From Chroogloeocystis siderophila 5.2 s.c.1 (GTDB lineage: Bacteria; Cyanobacteriota; Cyanobacteriia; Cyanobacteriales; Chroococcidiopsidaceae), in contig NZ_MRCC01000007.1 in the NCBI RefSeq assembly GCF_001904655.1, forward strand, positions 186,001-250,000: a stretch of DNA of 64,000 nt, read 5' to 3'. Both the position numbers and the translations under genes were made by a program. The first letter of the stretch is position 1. Each line of letters starts with the position of its first letter. Shown one piece after another: positions 35,288-45,310 of the stretch. Below the pieces are notes generated by a model. The model did not search any database, was not told the DNA's origin, and saw only the letters and a list, made by a program, of their open reading frames with translations.

Positions 35288-36099
35288 AATACTGGTTCCT
35301 CCCCTGGTAAAATGAAGCCATATTTGCGCATCAAAGGTCTTCCCTGTGCGCCATTGATAAAAGCGGCAAATTGCTTAGCTACCTCTGGATGACGGGCACT
35401 TTTAGGAACTGCGAGCATTTGTTCGAGAGGTTGATGTAAAACAGCAGGAATTAAAATCCACTTGCCTGGTTTATTGACACTGATAGAAAGCGCAGCGATC
35501 GCCACATCTGCATTTCCTGTTTCTGCGTATTGCTGTGTTTGTCGGATGTTTTCGCCAAAGACAAGTTTCGGTTGCAGTTCTTCCCAAATACCTGCCGATT
35601 GCAAAGCTTCCCGCGCAGCGACGCCATAGGGTGCGTGATTGGGATTGGCGATCGCCACTCGCTGAATCTGCGGTTGAGTTAAGTCTTTAATGTTTTGAAT
35701 ATTGAGGGAGCTATTTTTTCGCTGCCAGATTGTAATGCGCCCTACCCCATACAATGCCTTTGTTTCTGAACTTATTAACCCTTTTTGGTCTAAATCTTCG
35801 ATAAATTGCTTATTAGCTGCGGCAAACAAATCCACAGGTGCTCCTCGCTCAATCTGCTGGGCAAGTTGTCCTGTCGATCCCATGTTAAACGTTACTTGAT
35901 TTCCGGTTTCTTGTTCCCACAGCTTACCAATCTCTGGAAAGACGTAGTTTAAATCTGCGGCTGCGGAAACAGTCAAGGTAATTGTCTCAGCCAAAGGTGA
36001 GGGAGAAGTCACTAACGTAGGCGTACTTACAGTAGAAACTCCACACGCGGCTAAACAACCGATGAGAGCGAGAACTAGAAACCACAAGCACTTTTTCAT
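35284..36099 (-). CDS. modA: Molybdate-binding lipoprotein
   Basis: A 271-residue protein with a lipoprotein signal (MKKCLWFLVLALIGCLAAC; modified Cys19). The ModA fold shows TLTVSAAADLNYVFPEIG, FNMGSTGQLAQQIERGAPVDLFAAAN (anion contacts) and IANPNHAPYGVAAREAL. It captures molybdate or tungstate at the cell surface and hands it to ModB. First gene of modABC; the promoter lies in 36100-36412. Confidence 0.94.
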   Translation of the reverse strand: MKKCLWFLVLALIGCLAACGVSTVSTPTLVTSPSPLAETITLTVSAAADLNYVFPEIGKLWEQETGNQVTFNMGSTGQLAQQIERGAPVDLFAAANKQFIEDLDQKGLISSETKALYGVGRITIWQRKNSSLNIQNIKDLTQPQIQRVAIANPNHAPYGVAAREALQSAGIWEELQPKLVFGENIRQTQQYAETGNADVAIAALSISVNKPGKWILIPAVLHQPLEQMLAVPKSARHPEVAKQFAAFINGAQGRPLMRKYGFILPGEEPVL

Positions 36100-36412
36100 G
36101 GTTTGCTGACAATGTCTCTATCACTGAAAAACAGGGCAAGTATTATCTATATGCTGCCAATATACTTGCATAACTTTTGTAGCCTACTTAGCCAAGCCTC
36201 AGTTGTTCACAAGACTTGTAGTGAAGAGTTGAACAATCAATAAACCCTAATACCAATTCTTCCAAATACAACTACATCTGACTTCATCAATTACAAACTA
36301 CGAATTACAAATAGTTGTTGCTGCATCCAATCTAACGCTATTGCATTTCATCAATTACGAATTAGTATATGTTACGTTGATTTTCACCAACTTACTAATA
36401 TGGAGACTTTGA
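36100..36412. promoter_or_regulatory. Divergent region modA / TSUP permease
   Basis: A 313-bp AT-rich spacer with two near copies of CATCAATTACnAACTACGAATT (36286-36307 and 36348-36365, the second shortened). No molybdate operator or Moco riboswitch was recognised. Confidence 0.3.
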
Positions 36413-37204
36413 ATGAGAAATTTTTGGGCATTTATTTGGGGTACTGTAGTAGGAGTACTTGGTGGATTAATCGGGTTAGGAGGTGCAGAGTTTCGCCTAC
36501 CCATCCTTGTTAGTTTTTTTAACTACCGTACTCTCCAAGCGATCATCATTAATCTAATCGTGAGCCTGGTTGCAGTAACATTTTCATTTATTTTTCGTAG
36601 TCGTGTTGTTGGTCTTGAAAATGTGACTGCCAACTGGGCAATAATCATTAATATTCTGGCAGGCTCTTTAATTGGTTCATATGTTGGAGTTTATTATGCA
36701 ACCAAGGTCAATGAAAAAGCTTTGAATCGAGTTGTTGTCGGTTTTTTAGTGTTTCTAAGTATCGTATTAATTGGACACGATATCATTTTTAGTATTGGAG
36801 ATTTACCACTATCATATTTGTTCAAAATTATGTTGGGATTTCTAGCAGGAATTATCATTGGCATCTTCAGCAGTATGCTAGGTGTAGCAGGGGGAGAGTT
36901 AATTATTCCAACTATTATTTTAGTGTTTGCTGTTGATATTAAATTAGCAGGAAGTTTAAGTTTGGCAATCAGCATTCCTACAATTTTGATGGGTTTATTT
37001 AAGTATAGAAGTCAGCAACGGCTAAATGGAATTGAGTCAGAGCAAAAATTTATTAGTTTTATGGCAGTTGGTTCAATTTTAGGTGCATTTATTGGCAGCA
37101 TTTTATTGAGGTACGTATCAGCTTCATTGCTATACCTCATTCTGGGCACGATTTTATTGATATCAGCATTAAAGTTAGCAAAGCATAAGCCAAGAACTGT
37201 GTAG
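36413..37204 (+). CDS. TSUP (TauE/SafE) family sulfite/anion permease
   Basis: A 263-residue protein with about eight helices. The two family motifs are GVLGGLIGLGGAEFRLPILV near the N-terminus and GIIIGIFSSMLGVAGGELIIPTI in the second half. These proteins export sulfite, sulfoacetate or related anions; the substrate is unknown. Its closeness to modABC may be chance, though both handle oxyanions. It has lower GC than its neighbours. Confidence 0.88.
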   Translation: MRNFWAFIWGTVVGVLGGLIGLGGAEFRLPILVSFFNYRTLQAIIINLIVSLVAVTFSFIFRSRVVGLENVTANWAIIINILAGSLIGSYVGVYYATKVNEKALNRVVVGFLVFLSIVLIGHDIIFSIGDLPLSYLFKIMLGFLAGIIIGIFSSMLGVAGGELIIPTIILVFAVDIKLAGSLSLAISIPTILMGLFKYRSQQRLNGIESEQKFISFMAVGSILGAFIGSILLRYVSASLLYLILGTILLISALKLAKHKPRTV

Positions 37205-37289
37205 TAAAATTCTTATTGCCACGAGTATTGCCTAAGCCAATTCAATCGATATCAAAGTCAGTTTATTTAACAAGTTTGTACTATTTTAC

Positions 37290-38231
37290 CTAAGTTGTCA
37301 TTGACATAACTGGCTCTTTTTTTACTGGTGCAACTCCAGCTAAATCTAAAATTTGGGGAATTAAGTCTTCGCGCTTGACTGCCATCATATGGACACCTTG
37401 ACATAAGTCGCGAGCAATTTTTACTTGTTCTGCTGCAATTTTGACTCCTTCTTGGAGAGGATCTTGCGCTTGTTCTAAACGGTCGATAATATGTTGGGGA
37501 ATGTTTACACCAGGAACACAACGATTAATAAATTGCGCATTTTTAGCAGACTTTAATAAAAAGATCCCTGCCATGATTGGTTTACCACAACCATTGGCTA
37601 TTTGATCCATAAACTTTTCTAGGCGATCAAAATCTGTAATGAGTTGACTTTGGAAAAACTGTGCTCCAGCTTCAAGTTTACGCTCAAATCGACTTTGTAA
37701 CCCTGACCAGCTTGCGAGTTGTGGATCGACTGCTGCACCAGGAAATAAATCTGTTGCACCATCAGTGAGAGGTTGGTCGCAACAGTCTATCCCAGAATTC
37801 ATTTTATGAATTAATTTGAGGAGTCGAATAGATTCGAGGTCAAAGACACTTTTAGCATCAACATGATCGCCTGCTTTTACAGGGTCGCCCGTGAGCGCTA
37901 AAATATTGCGGATGCCCAGAGCATAAGCACCCATAAGATCTGCTTGCAGTCCAATACGGTTGCGATCGCGACAAGCAACTTGACAAATTGGCTCAATCCC
38001 GTGTTGCAACAATATCACTGAAGCAGCGAGCGAAGACATCCGCAAAACTGCCCTGCTACCATCAGTAATATTCACTGCATGAACGCGACTTTTGAGTTGT
38101 TGTGCCATTTGCACCATCTGCGCGGGATTGCTACCTTTAGGAGGTGCAACTTCAGCTGTAACTAGAAAGTCACCCCGAATGATGGCTGTGCGTAATGAGT
38201 TTAAAGAAGTTCCGTTTAAATTATTTAGCAT
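37290..38231 (-). CDS. metF: Methylenetetrahydrofolate reductase
   Basis: A 313-residue TIM-barrel flavoprotein: FLVTAEVAPPKGSNP (catalytic Glu), VNITDGSRAVLRMSS, ALTGDPVKAGDH, GAQFFQSQLITD. It reduces methylene-THF to methyl-THF for methionine synthesis. Slightly longer than E. coli MetF and of the type common in cyanobacteria. Confidence 0.92.
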   Translation of the reverse strand: MLNNLNGTSLNSLRTAIIRGDFLVTAEVAPPKGSNPAQMVQMAQQLKSRVHAVNITDGSRAVLRMSSLAASVILLQHGIEPICQVACRDRNRIGLQADLMGAYALGIRNILALTGDPVKAGDHVDAKSVFDLESIRLLKLIHKMNSGIDCCDQPLTDGATDLFPGAAVDPQLASWSGLQSRFERKLEAGAQFFQSQLITDFDRLEKFMDQIANGCGKPIMAGIFLLKSAKNAQFINRCVPGVNIPQHIIDRLEQAQDPLQEGVKIAAEQVKIARDLCQGVHMMAVKREDLIPQILDLAGVAPVKKEPVMSMTT

Positions 38232-38268
38232 TAGAGCGTGTAAATTAAATTTTATAGTTTTCTTGCAC

Positions 38269-39276
38269 TTACACTGGCATAGAATAGCCCAAAGAAGATT
38301 TCACTTTGTTCAGGGTTGAGATCGCGATCGCTTCGGCTTTTTCTCGTCCTGAACGTAATACTGACTCTAAATAGCCTTTGTCGTTCATGATTTCTTGATA
38401 TTTGTCTTGAATGGGCTTGAGGTGGGCGATCGCTGTTTCTGCGAGTAGCGGCTTAAATTGTCCCCAGCCCATATCTTGACACTCCGCAGCAACTTCAGCT
38501 TTAGACTTACCCGAAAGCAGCATATAAAGTGTTAACAAATTATGACATTCTGGGCGTTCTGGGTCATCAAACCTTAAACCCTTGATCGGATCAGTTTTAC
38601 AGCGCTTAATCTTTTGTTGAATTTGTTCTGGAGTATCAAGCAAGTTAATCCGACTAGCATCTGACGGATCGGATTTAGACATTTTGCGCGTACCATCTGT
38701 CAAACTCATCACCCGCGCACCTTCTTTGCGAATGAGTGGATCTGGTAACTTAAGTACTGGATTTTCTCTGGCAAACTGGTAGTTGAACCGCGCTGCGATA
38801 TCGCGAGTTAGTTCTAAGTGTTGTTTTTGATCTTCACCCACAGGGACTTTATCTGCTTGATACAGCAAAATATCTGCTGCCATTAATACGGGATAATCAA
38901 GTAAGCCTGTATTGACGTTTTCGCCTTGTTTAATTGCCTTTTCCTTAAACTGGATCATATCTTGCAGCCAGTTCAAAGGAGTAATGCAATTGAGTAGCCA
39001 TGTCAACTCACTATGGGCGCAAATGTGGGATTGAACAAAGATGTTTGCATATTCTAAGTCAATGCCACAGGCAAGATACAACGCAGCGATCGTATATGTA
39101 TCTGCTGCTAAGGTTGCTGGGTTATGCGGTACTGTAATAGCGTGTAGATCTACTACACAAAAGAAATTCTCGTATTCGCTTTGTGCTTCTACCCAATTGC
39201 GAATTGCACCGAGATAATTCCCTAAGTGTAAATTACCAGTTGGTTGAACTCCAGATAGAACGCGCTGCTTAGCCAT
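38269..39276 (-). CDS. trpS: Tryptophanyl-tRNA synthetase
   Basis: About 335 residues from ATG 39276; an in-frame start at 39312 would add MGSYCVNNQLKS, unlike the family. Class I motifs: PTGNLHLGNYLGA (HIGH) and RKMSKSDPSD (KMSKS). Normal length. Followed on the same strand by metF at 37 bp. Confidence 0.95.
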   Translation of the reverse strand: MAKQRVLSGVQPTGNLHLGNYLGAIRNWVEAQSEYENFFCVVDLHAITVPHNPATLAADTYTIAALYLACGIDLEYANIFVQSHICAHSELTWLLNCITPLNWLQDMIQFKEKAIKQGENVNTGLLDYPVLMAADILLYQADKVPVGEDQKQHLELTRDIAARFNYQFARENPVLKLPDPLIRKEGARVMSLTDGTRKMSKSDPSDASRINLLDTPEQIQQKIKRCKTDPIKGLRFDDPERPECHNLLTLYMLLSGKSKAEVAAECQDMGWGQFKPLLAETAIAHLKPIQDKYQEIMNDKGYLESVLRSGREKAEAIAISTLNKVKSSLGYSMPV

Positions 39277-39352
39277 TGATTTTAGTTGATTGTTTACGCA
39301 ATAACTGCCCAAAAATTATAGTAAGTAACTTTTTAATTACTAGTTTCCAATT

Positions 39353-39652
39353 ATGACTCAATCTTCCCCAAATCCGACGACTCTGCTGCGCCAGTGCCTC
39401 AAGTTAGCGCAAGAAGTTTCTACCCATCCCCAAGCAAATGAAGAATTTTCCCAGTTGCGTGAGGGAATAGCGGCGACAAACCCACAAGCAGCAGAATTGA
39501 TGGATATACTCTGGCAAGAAGTCATTGCTGCACGACGTTCTGCAGAGTTTTGGCACGAAATGAGCAACGTAGAAAAAGATTTAAGCAACCGAATGATGGA
39601 AAATATGGCACAATTACGCCAAAATTACTTACGTCTTATGCAGGAGATGTAA
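39353..39652 (+). CDS. Conserved small hypothetical protein, 99 aa
   Basis: A 99-residue helical protein (LLRQCLKLAQEVSTHPQANEEF, ELMDILWQEVIAARRSAEFWHE, MMENMAQLRQNYLRLMQEM). No signal or membrane helix. Looks conserved among cyanobacteria; function unknown. Divergent from trpS by about 75 bp. Confidence 0.65.
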   Translation: MTQSSPNPTTLLRQCLKLAQEVSTHPQANEEFSQLREGIAATNPQAAELMDILWQEVIAARRSAEFWHEMSNVEKDLSNRMMENMAQLRQNYLRLMQEM

Positions 39653-39849
39653 AGGAGATCAGAGGCGCGCTTCGCGCAGACCTAAGGTTCAGAGGTCAGA
39701 AACGGTTTTATTAATTACTAGTTACTAACCACTCGCCAGATTTCATGAATAAATTTTTATAAATATTGATATTGGTGAATTTTTAGGAATTTTTGACATC
39801 TACAGCAGTAGCTTTGAGGTTATTACTCTCTTAAGCGGGAATATATCAC

Positions 39850-40954
39850 TTCACTCATTCCTTTTGCATGGTACAACTTGCTAGATTTAGACGCTTACTT
39901 GGCAATTACAGTCCAGTTTTCGCGGGGTTGTCTTTTCCAGTGCGAATATTTGCGACGTTATTAACTTGTATGGACGCAAGCCCCGCACAACAAGCCCAGA
40001 GCAAATGTTGCAAGAATTTCAAGTTCTTTACGACTTAGGTTAACGACGGTATGTATTTGTTGATGATGATATTTTATTGGTAATAAGCGGAATGCCAAAG
40101 TCTTTTTAAAGGCATTAATTCCCTCGATGGAAGCGCACCATTATCCCTTTATTTTATTAACCGAAGCTTCGTTAATTTAGCTGAAGAAGATGAATTAATT
40201 GAACTCATGGTACAAACAGGTTTTACAATTGTGTTTATGGGAATTGAAACTTCCGATACAGATAGTTTAGTTGGTATTCATAAATTACAAAATACACGCC
40301 AAGATTTGATAGAATCGTGCCATAAAATTACCCGCGCTGGACTACAAATTATGTCTGGTTTTATTGTGGGATTTGATAACGAACGACCTGGTGCAGGAAA
40401 GCGAATTCAAGCATTTATTGAAGAGACAGGAATTCCTCAGTGTCTATTTAGTCTATTACAAGCATTGCAAAATACAGCAATGGGGCATCGTCTGCAAAAA
40501 GAAGGGCGATTAAGTGATTGGGTTAGGGCCAGTTCACCAAGGTGCAATTATGAATTTTGTGCCAACTCGTCCAGTAGAAGAACTGACAGAAGAGTATATC
40601 GATGCATTCTGCCATATTTATGAACCAATGCCCTACTTAAAACGCACGTTTCATCACTTCCGCATGATGAATGGTTGGCGGGGTAAGACCAATCGTCCTA
40701 TCACAATAACTGAGTTACGATTGTTTGCAGCACTTTGTTGGCGACAAGGATTATTACATTCGACGCGATTTCGTTTTTGGTGGCAATTAGGTGCGATCGC
40801 ACTCACAAAACCTCGTCTATTATATGATTACTTCGTTGCCTTATGTGCTGGCGAACACTTCTTCCACTATCGCTATCAAGTGCGAGAGCAATTACAAACA
40901 CAACTTAGTACAATTAAACAAGCAAAGCGGCAAGAACTCGTATCTGTTAGTTAA
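39850..40954 (+). pseudogene. B12-binding-domain-type radical SAM protein, heavily decayed
   Basis: Joined frames read WYNLLDLDAYLAITVQFSRG CLFQCEY, then CDVINLYGRKPRT and TSPEQMLQEFQVLYDLG: the CxxxCxxC radical-SAM loop with a frameshift in its middle. Then come a stop where Trp is expected (TAA at 40041), further shifts around 40065 and 40180, and another near 40515. Two open blocks remain (40207-40623 and 40514-40954; the latter is the DUF4070-like C-terminus). The N-terminal B12-binding domain is missing. Not functional. Confidence 0.75.
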
Positions 40955-40989
40955 TTGCTAATTGCTAAAAGGGCTAATGAGGTATTTTA

Positions 40990-41292
40990 CTACGCGCGAT
41001 CGCCGTTCTCTCGTTGCAAAAGTCGGTCTAGTTTATTCTCAATAGTGTTTAGCTTTCGCAATGTAGGTCGATCTTCATCTAGAGATGCCAAAAGGTTAGC
41101 AATACCAATTGTTGCTTGCCGCAATTCCTCCCTTTCAGTGCGAGCATTTTCTATATTTTGTTCTACTGTTAACTTAAAGGTGACGAGATCGTCAGTCAAA
41201 GCTTGAATAGCTAAAGCATTAGAGCGAGTAAGTTGGGCTGTTTCTGCAAGCAGTGCTTCTATTTGATCGAGACGATTATTACTGTTAGTCAT
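40990..41292 (-). CDS. Coiled-coil hypothetical protein, 100 aa
   Basis: A 100-residue protein that is nearly all heptad-like helix (RLDQIEALLAETAQLTRSNA, ALTDDLVTFKLTVEQNIENA, LRKLNTIENKLDRLLQRE). Such small coiled-coil proteins are very common in cyanobacteria, often several per genome, without known function. Located between the radical SAM pseudogene and the ATPase gene. Confidence 0.65.
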   Translation of the reverse strand: MTNSNNRLDQIEALLAETAQLTRSNALAIQALTDDLVTFKLTVEQNIENARTEREELRQATIGIANLLASLDEDRPTLRKLNTIENKLDRLLQRENGDRA

Positions 41293-41407
41293 ATGTAGTT
41301 GTATAAAACTGCCAGTCGTGGAAATAGGGAACAGGACAAGAATGATTTAATTAATTTTGTCTAAGGACTTAATATACTAATCTTAACTATGACTGCCAAG
41401 GCAAACA

Positions 41408-42502
41408 TCATGTATTAGAACCGCTGCTTAAACGTTGGCGCAGCCATAAAGCGAAAAAAGGTAGCGCCAGACGATAATTTTGCTCAGCACTGTAGATCAA
41501 GCCTTTCTGCTGTAATCCTATTAAGGCGCCTTGTAAACTTCCGCCACGCGAAAGCCCGTGTTTTTGAATATATTCGCGGCTTTGTGGTTTACTTGTGGGG
41601 TCTAAAGCAAGACATTCTAATAGTTGCACTTGACTCGCAGGTAAAAGCATGATTAATGATTCAAAGGTAATTGACAAATCTTGTAATAACCCTTGAATTG
41701 CTTGATGTACTTGTTCATCGCGAATAAATCCATCGGTACGACGGCTGACAAGGCGACGAATCAGTGTCATCGCATCGCCAATGTGTCCTTGAACCGCATC
41801 AATGAAAATGTTGATCGCAGGCGATCGCGAATCGAATATTAGCCCCTGGGTATGTAAAATTTCTCTTGCCCATACTGCCAACACATCATCTGCTAAAGGC
41901 GTGAGTTCGACAACTTCTAGCGGGTAATCTTCAGTATGCATAATTTCTGCAATTGTAGCAATGAGTACGTAGCTGACTCGTGTCTGTAGCTTAATTTCTC
42001 GTCTGAGCGTGTTTTCCCATTCACTATTGCGATCCCACGAGCGGAGGTGCGGAAAACTCTGTAAAATCAGCACAATGCGTTTATTGACAACTTCGGCTAA
42101 AAGTTGCGGTAGCTGAATTAATCTTTCAAAAGCTTGCCATAGTTGTTTTGGTGTTACCGCAGGTGCGAGTTTCAGGTGAGTGCTGTTGTCGGCGATGTGA
42201 ACTGTAAACAAATCTTTGGCAATTGTGTCAATCCACGTTTGCAGCAACGTTGAGTCAAAGTTTTGACTAATTGCTTCTGCGAGTAATTGAATGAATTGCC
42301 TTGCTGTGATCGCGCGGATGCAATCTACTTCTAAAGCGATCGCGCCTACTTCTAAAGCTGCGGTTCGTGTTAAAGTCCGTCTTCCACACCCTGGTACTCC
42401 CGCAATCAAGAGATCTCCATCGCGGGCGAGAACTTCCACAATCTGTTGAAATTGAGCCGAACGCCCAATGATTTCTATTGAAGTAGACACATTTACATTC
42501 AC
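41408..42502 (-). CDS. AAA/STAND-like ATPase with degenerate nucleotide motifs
   Basis: A 364-residue protein with an AAA-type layout: IIGRSAQFQQIVEVL, P-loop GVPGCGRRT (35-43) in which Lys is Arg, and a Walker B-like RIVLILQSF lacking the acidic pair. Arg-rich sensor segments follow (LRREIKLQTRVSYVLIAT). The C-terminus is a winged-helix (SQVQLLECLALD..., SLQGALIGLQQKGLIYSAEQ). It resembles archaeal-type ATPases of the ORC/STAND group. ATP hydrolysis is doubtful. No obvious partner. Confidence 0.6.
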   Translation of the reverse strand: MNVNVSTSIEIIGRSAQFQQIVEVLARDGDLLIAGVPGCGRRTLTRTAALEVGAIALEVDCIRAITARQFIQLLAEAISQNFDSTLLQTWIDTIAKDLFTVHIADNSTHLKLAPAVTPKQLWQAFERLIQLPQLLAEVVNKRIVLILQSFPHLRSWDRNSEWENTLRREIKLQTRVSYVLIATIAEIMHTEDYPLEVVELTPLADDVLAVWAREILHTQGLIFDSRSPAINIFIDAVQGHIGDAMTLIRRLVSRRTDGFIRDEQVHQAIQGLLQDLSITFESLIMLLPASQVQLLECLALDPTSKPQSREYIQKHGLSRGGSLQGALIGLQQKGLIYSAEQNYRLALPFFALWLRQRLSSGSNT

Positions 42503-42669
42503 GCGCCTGTACCAATTTTGAATAGGAAAAAGCTTATGAGTGCAATTTCAACCAACTTGCATCACACCACTGCCAGCATTAAGACAATCTATAGCTACCA
42601 TTAAAAACCATTATTGTCGAATATTTAAACACTATTTTTGAGTGCTAAAACAAAGTAGCACTTCGTAAA

Positions 42670-42838
42670 TGATGAAGAATGATGACGCAGACGTTAGTAC
42701 AAAGATTGATCAAGCGATCGCGATTCTCGAAAGAAAAAGCTGCGCAACGATTAAGTAGTACAAATGTTCAGCAACGTTCGGCTAAGTTTGGAGTCAACGA
42801 ACTAACTGTAAAAAAGCAAAAACGGAAGGACGCTTGCT
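42670..42838 (+). pseudogene. Scrap resembling P-type ATPase N-terminus
   Basis: In one frame AQRLSSTNVQQRSAKFGVNELTV is like the cation-ATPase N-domain (QQRLAKFGPNEL). A following frame has EHLNPVSEDILSKRPRK, faintly like a downstream ATPase motif. No intact ORF. Low confidence; it may be chance similarity. Confidence 0.3.
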
Positions 42839-43076
42839 AGAGCATTTGAACCCCGTATCCGAAGACATACTTTCAAAAAGACCAAGAAAATCTGCATCTT
42901 AGCAATTTCGGTGTCAAATTGGATTGTCATCGTTGGCGCTTTTGAATGTATTCGGGTAACTAAGGAAAATATTAATTTGGCACGAAATATTTCCTGACAT
43001 TTTTCTGGAATGTTCTTGATGAGTGCTGTATCCATCTTTTACACCCTAATATTCAATTCCTCTTAGTGAAACAGCG

Positions 43077-43766
43077 ATGATAAAGATGCGACGATTCATC
43101 AATCAAAGTAAGTGGGATTCTTTTCTATTAGTCTGTGTGACTTACTTTAGTCTTTTCTACTTGCTAGCGATTCCTTTCGGTTGGGTACGCACAAGATTTT
43201 AACTAACCGAGATAATTATTTTTACAATTATCTTATTAATTAATTCCGAATTAATCGAACGTCTTAGAAAACTCGGAATTAATAAAGATGGAATAACTTT
43301 TGAACTCGATCAAATTCAAGCTGAACAAAAAAATCAAAGAGACAATATTGAAACCAATAAAGCTAACATCGAAGCCGTGACCAATATACTCCAGCGCTTA
43401 ACCTAGATAGAATCACAACTCGCTGCGAGTAGAAGCAAAACTCAGCAGCTTAGTCAAAACTTACTTAATGACTATGAATTAAAGCATTTGCGTAAGCTAG
43501 CAAGCGATGCTCCCTTTATATATAAAAGACAACCATCATTTGAACGTGAGCTTAGACATCTACGCACACTAGGCTTTATTGAGAATATACCTGGAAAAAC
43601 AATTTCTCATATGCCAGAACGTGGAGATTTCAAAGAACAAGTAAGGATAACTGAATATAGTAGAAATTACTTAGACAAAATCGAGTCAATGAGTACTACT
43701 GTTTCTGCTGCATCATTAAGCGATAATGGTAGCGAAAATACATTGGAGAAGAGCGATCGCAGCTAG
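43077..43766 (+). pseudogene. Membrane-anchored hypothetical protein with two in-frame stops
   Basis: One continuous frame of 229 codons plus stop from ATG 43077, broken by TAA (43200-43202) and TAG (43404-43406). It would encode two N-terminal helices (SFLLVCVTYFSLFYLL, IIIFTIILLI), a coiled coil (QIQAEQKNQRDNIETNK) and a C-terminal winged-helix-like part (FERELRHLRTLGFIENIPGK). The frame is otherwise intact, so decay is recent or the codons are read through. Not a recognised family. Confidence 0.55.
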
Positions 43767-43860
43767 ACAGATAAACTCTATTACTGCTATGCACACTTAT
43801 TGGTGTAGCGCTGAAAAACGTTGCAGAGCACCTAATATCTATTGATTTCTTAGTACTATA

Positions 43861-44952
43861 TTACACATTAAATCGAAATAGCATTACATCGCCTTCTTGG
43901 ACAACATACTCTTTTCCTTCACTTCTAACTAAGCCTTTTTCTTTAGCTGCATTCATCGATCCAGTCGCGACTAAATCTTTGTAAGCAACCGTCTCCGCGC
44001 GAATGAATCCGCGTTCAAAGTCCGAGTGAATCACACCAGCGGCTTGCGGTGCAGACATTCCTGCATGAATTGTCCATGCACGAGTTTCTTTAGGTCCTGA
44101 TGTAAAATAGGTACGCAATCCTAAAAGTTCATACGTCGCGCGAATCAGTGATTTTAGTCCGCCTTCCTCAACGCCTAACGAAGAGAGAAACTCGGCTTTA
44201 TCTTCTTCGGGTAATTCTACTAACTCAGCTTCAACTTGCGCAGAAACGATTACGACTTGGGCGTTTTCTTGAGAAGCAATTTGTCGCACTTGTTCGACAT
44301 ATTCGTTACCCGCTGCTAAGTCTTCTTCCGACACATTTGCTGCGTAAATAATCGGTTTACCACTTAGTAAGCCGAGACCTTTAATTGTTGCAGCTTCTTC
44401 TTCGGTTAAATTGATTTGTCTTACTGATTTACCTTCGTTTAATGCAGCGCTTAATGTTTCCAAAACGCTAACTTCAAACTGGGCATCTTTACTGGTACGG
44501 GCTTGCTTTTTCGTACGTTCAATTCGTCGTTCGATTTGAGCTAAATCTGCTAACGCTAGCTCTAAGTTAATAATTTCAATATCTCGCTTGGGATCGACCG
44601 AACCCGCCACGTGAATAATATCGTCGTTTTCAAAACAACGCACGACATGAACGATCGCATCGACTTCGCGAATGTGTGAAAGAAACTGATTGCCTAAACC
44701 TTCGCCTTGGCTTGCACCTTTAACCAAACCCGCAATATCAACAAACTCGACTCGCGCTGGTACAATTTGCGCTGAATTGGAAATTTCTCCGAGAACTTGT
44801 AACCGTTCATCGGGAACTGCAACGACACCTACATTCGGTTCAATTGTACAGAAAGGGAAATTAGCAGCTTCTGCCTTGGCATTTGCAACCAAAGCATTAA
44901 ACAAAGTCGATTTACCAACGTTGGGTAGCCCTACTATTCCGGCTCTGAGCAT
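43861..44952 (-). CDS. ychF: Redox-responsive ATPase YchF
   Basis: A 363-residue Obg-like protein. G1 is GLPNVGKST (8-16), switch [12 protein letters not shown]; the G4 position reads NVSE rather than NKxD, which explains ATP preference in YchF. A C-terminal TGS-like domain follows ([33 protein letters not shown]). Binds ribosomes and affects oxidative stress response. Length normal. Confidence 0.95.
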   Translation of the reverse strand: MLRAGIVGLPNVGKSTLFNALVANAKAEAANFPFCTIEPNVGVVAVPDERLQVLGEISNSAQIVPARVEFVDIAGLVKGASQGEGLGNQFLSHIREVDAIVHVVRCFENDDIIHVAGSVDPKRDIEIINLELALADLAQIERRIERTKKQARTSKDAQFEVSVLETLSAALNEGKSVRQINLTEEEAATIKGLGLLSGKPIIYAANVSEEDLAAGNEYVEQVRQIASQENAQVVIVSAQVEAELVELPEEDKAEFLSSLGVEEGGLKSLIRATYELLGLRTYFTSGPKETRAWTIHAGMSAPQAAGVIHSDFERGFIRAETVAYKDLVATGSMNAAKEKGLVRSEGKEYVVQEGDVMLFRFNV

Positions 44953-45118
44953 ATAATTCTTGCAGGTGAACGGTCAGTTTAACTAGTTTAACGAAGATTG
45001 GCTATCCTACAGCAATCCTCTCAAAACTATTATGTAACATCCAAGTTTAACCTGACTTTTACACTTACCAGAACTGAGGAGACAAAAAGTAGCTCTCACT
45101 CTGAATCTAAAATAATAC

Positions 45119-45310
45119 TTATACTGGCTCAGGAATTGGTTGGGGAATTGGGGCAGGTACTGGCTGCGGTGCAGGTCCTGGTGTAGGCTGAGGGATAGGA
45201 CTTGGTACTGGTTGTGGTGCAGGTGTAGGTGGTGCAGGATCTGGTAAAGGATTGGGAACTGGTGCCGGAATTTCTGGCTGTGGTAAAGGGTTAGGATTGG
45301 GACTAATCAT
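45119..45310 (-). CDS. Proline-rich small protein
   Basis: A 63-residue, nearly pure Pro-x repeat: units such as APVPNPLPDP, PAPQPVPSPIPQP and PAPQPVPAPIPQPIPEPV. No signal peptide or membrane segment. It would form a polyproline II rod. Could be a real small protein or a chance ORF in a tandem DNA repeat (GGTGCAGGT-like units on the plus strand); intermediate support. Confidence 0.4.
   Translation of the reverse strand: MISPNPNPLPQPEIPAPVPNPLPDPAPPTPAPQPVPSPIPQPTPGPAPQPVPAPIPQPIPEPV

Noticed and set aside
42802-43035. Minus-strand 77-codon ORF
   Set aside because: Overlaps the ATPase-like scrap, lacks a ribosome site and has no plausible protein pattern.
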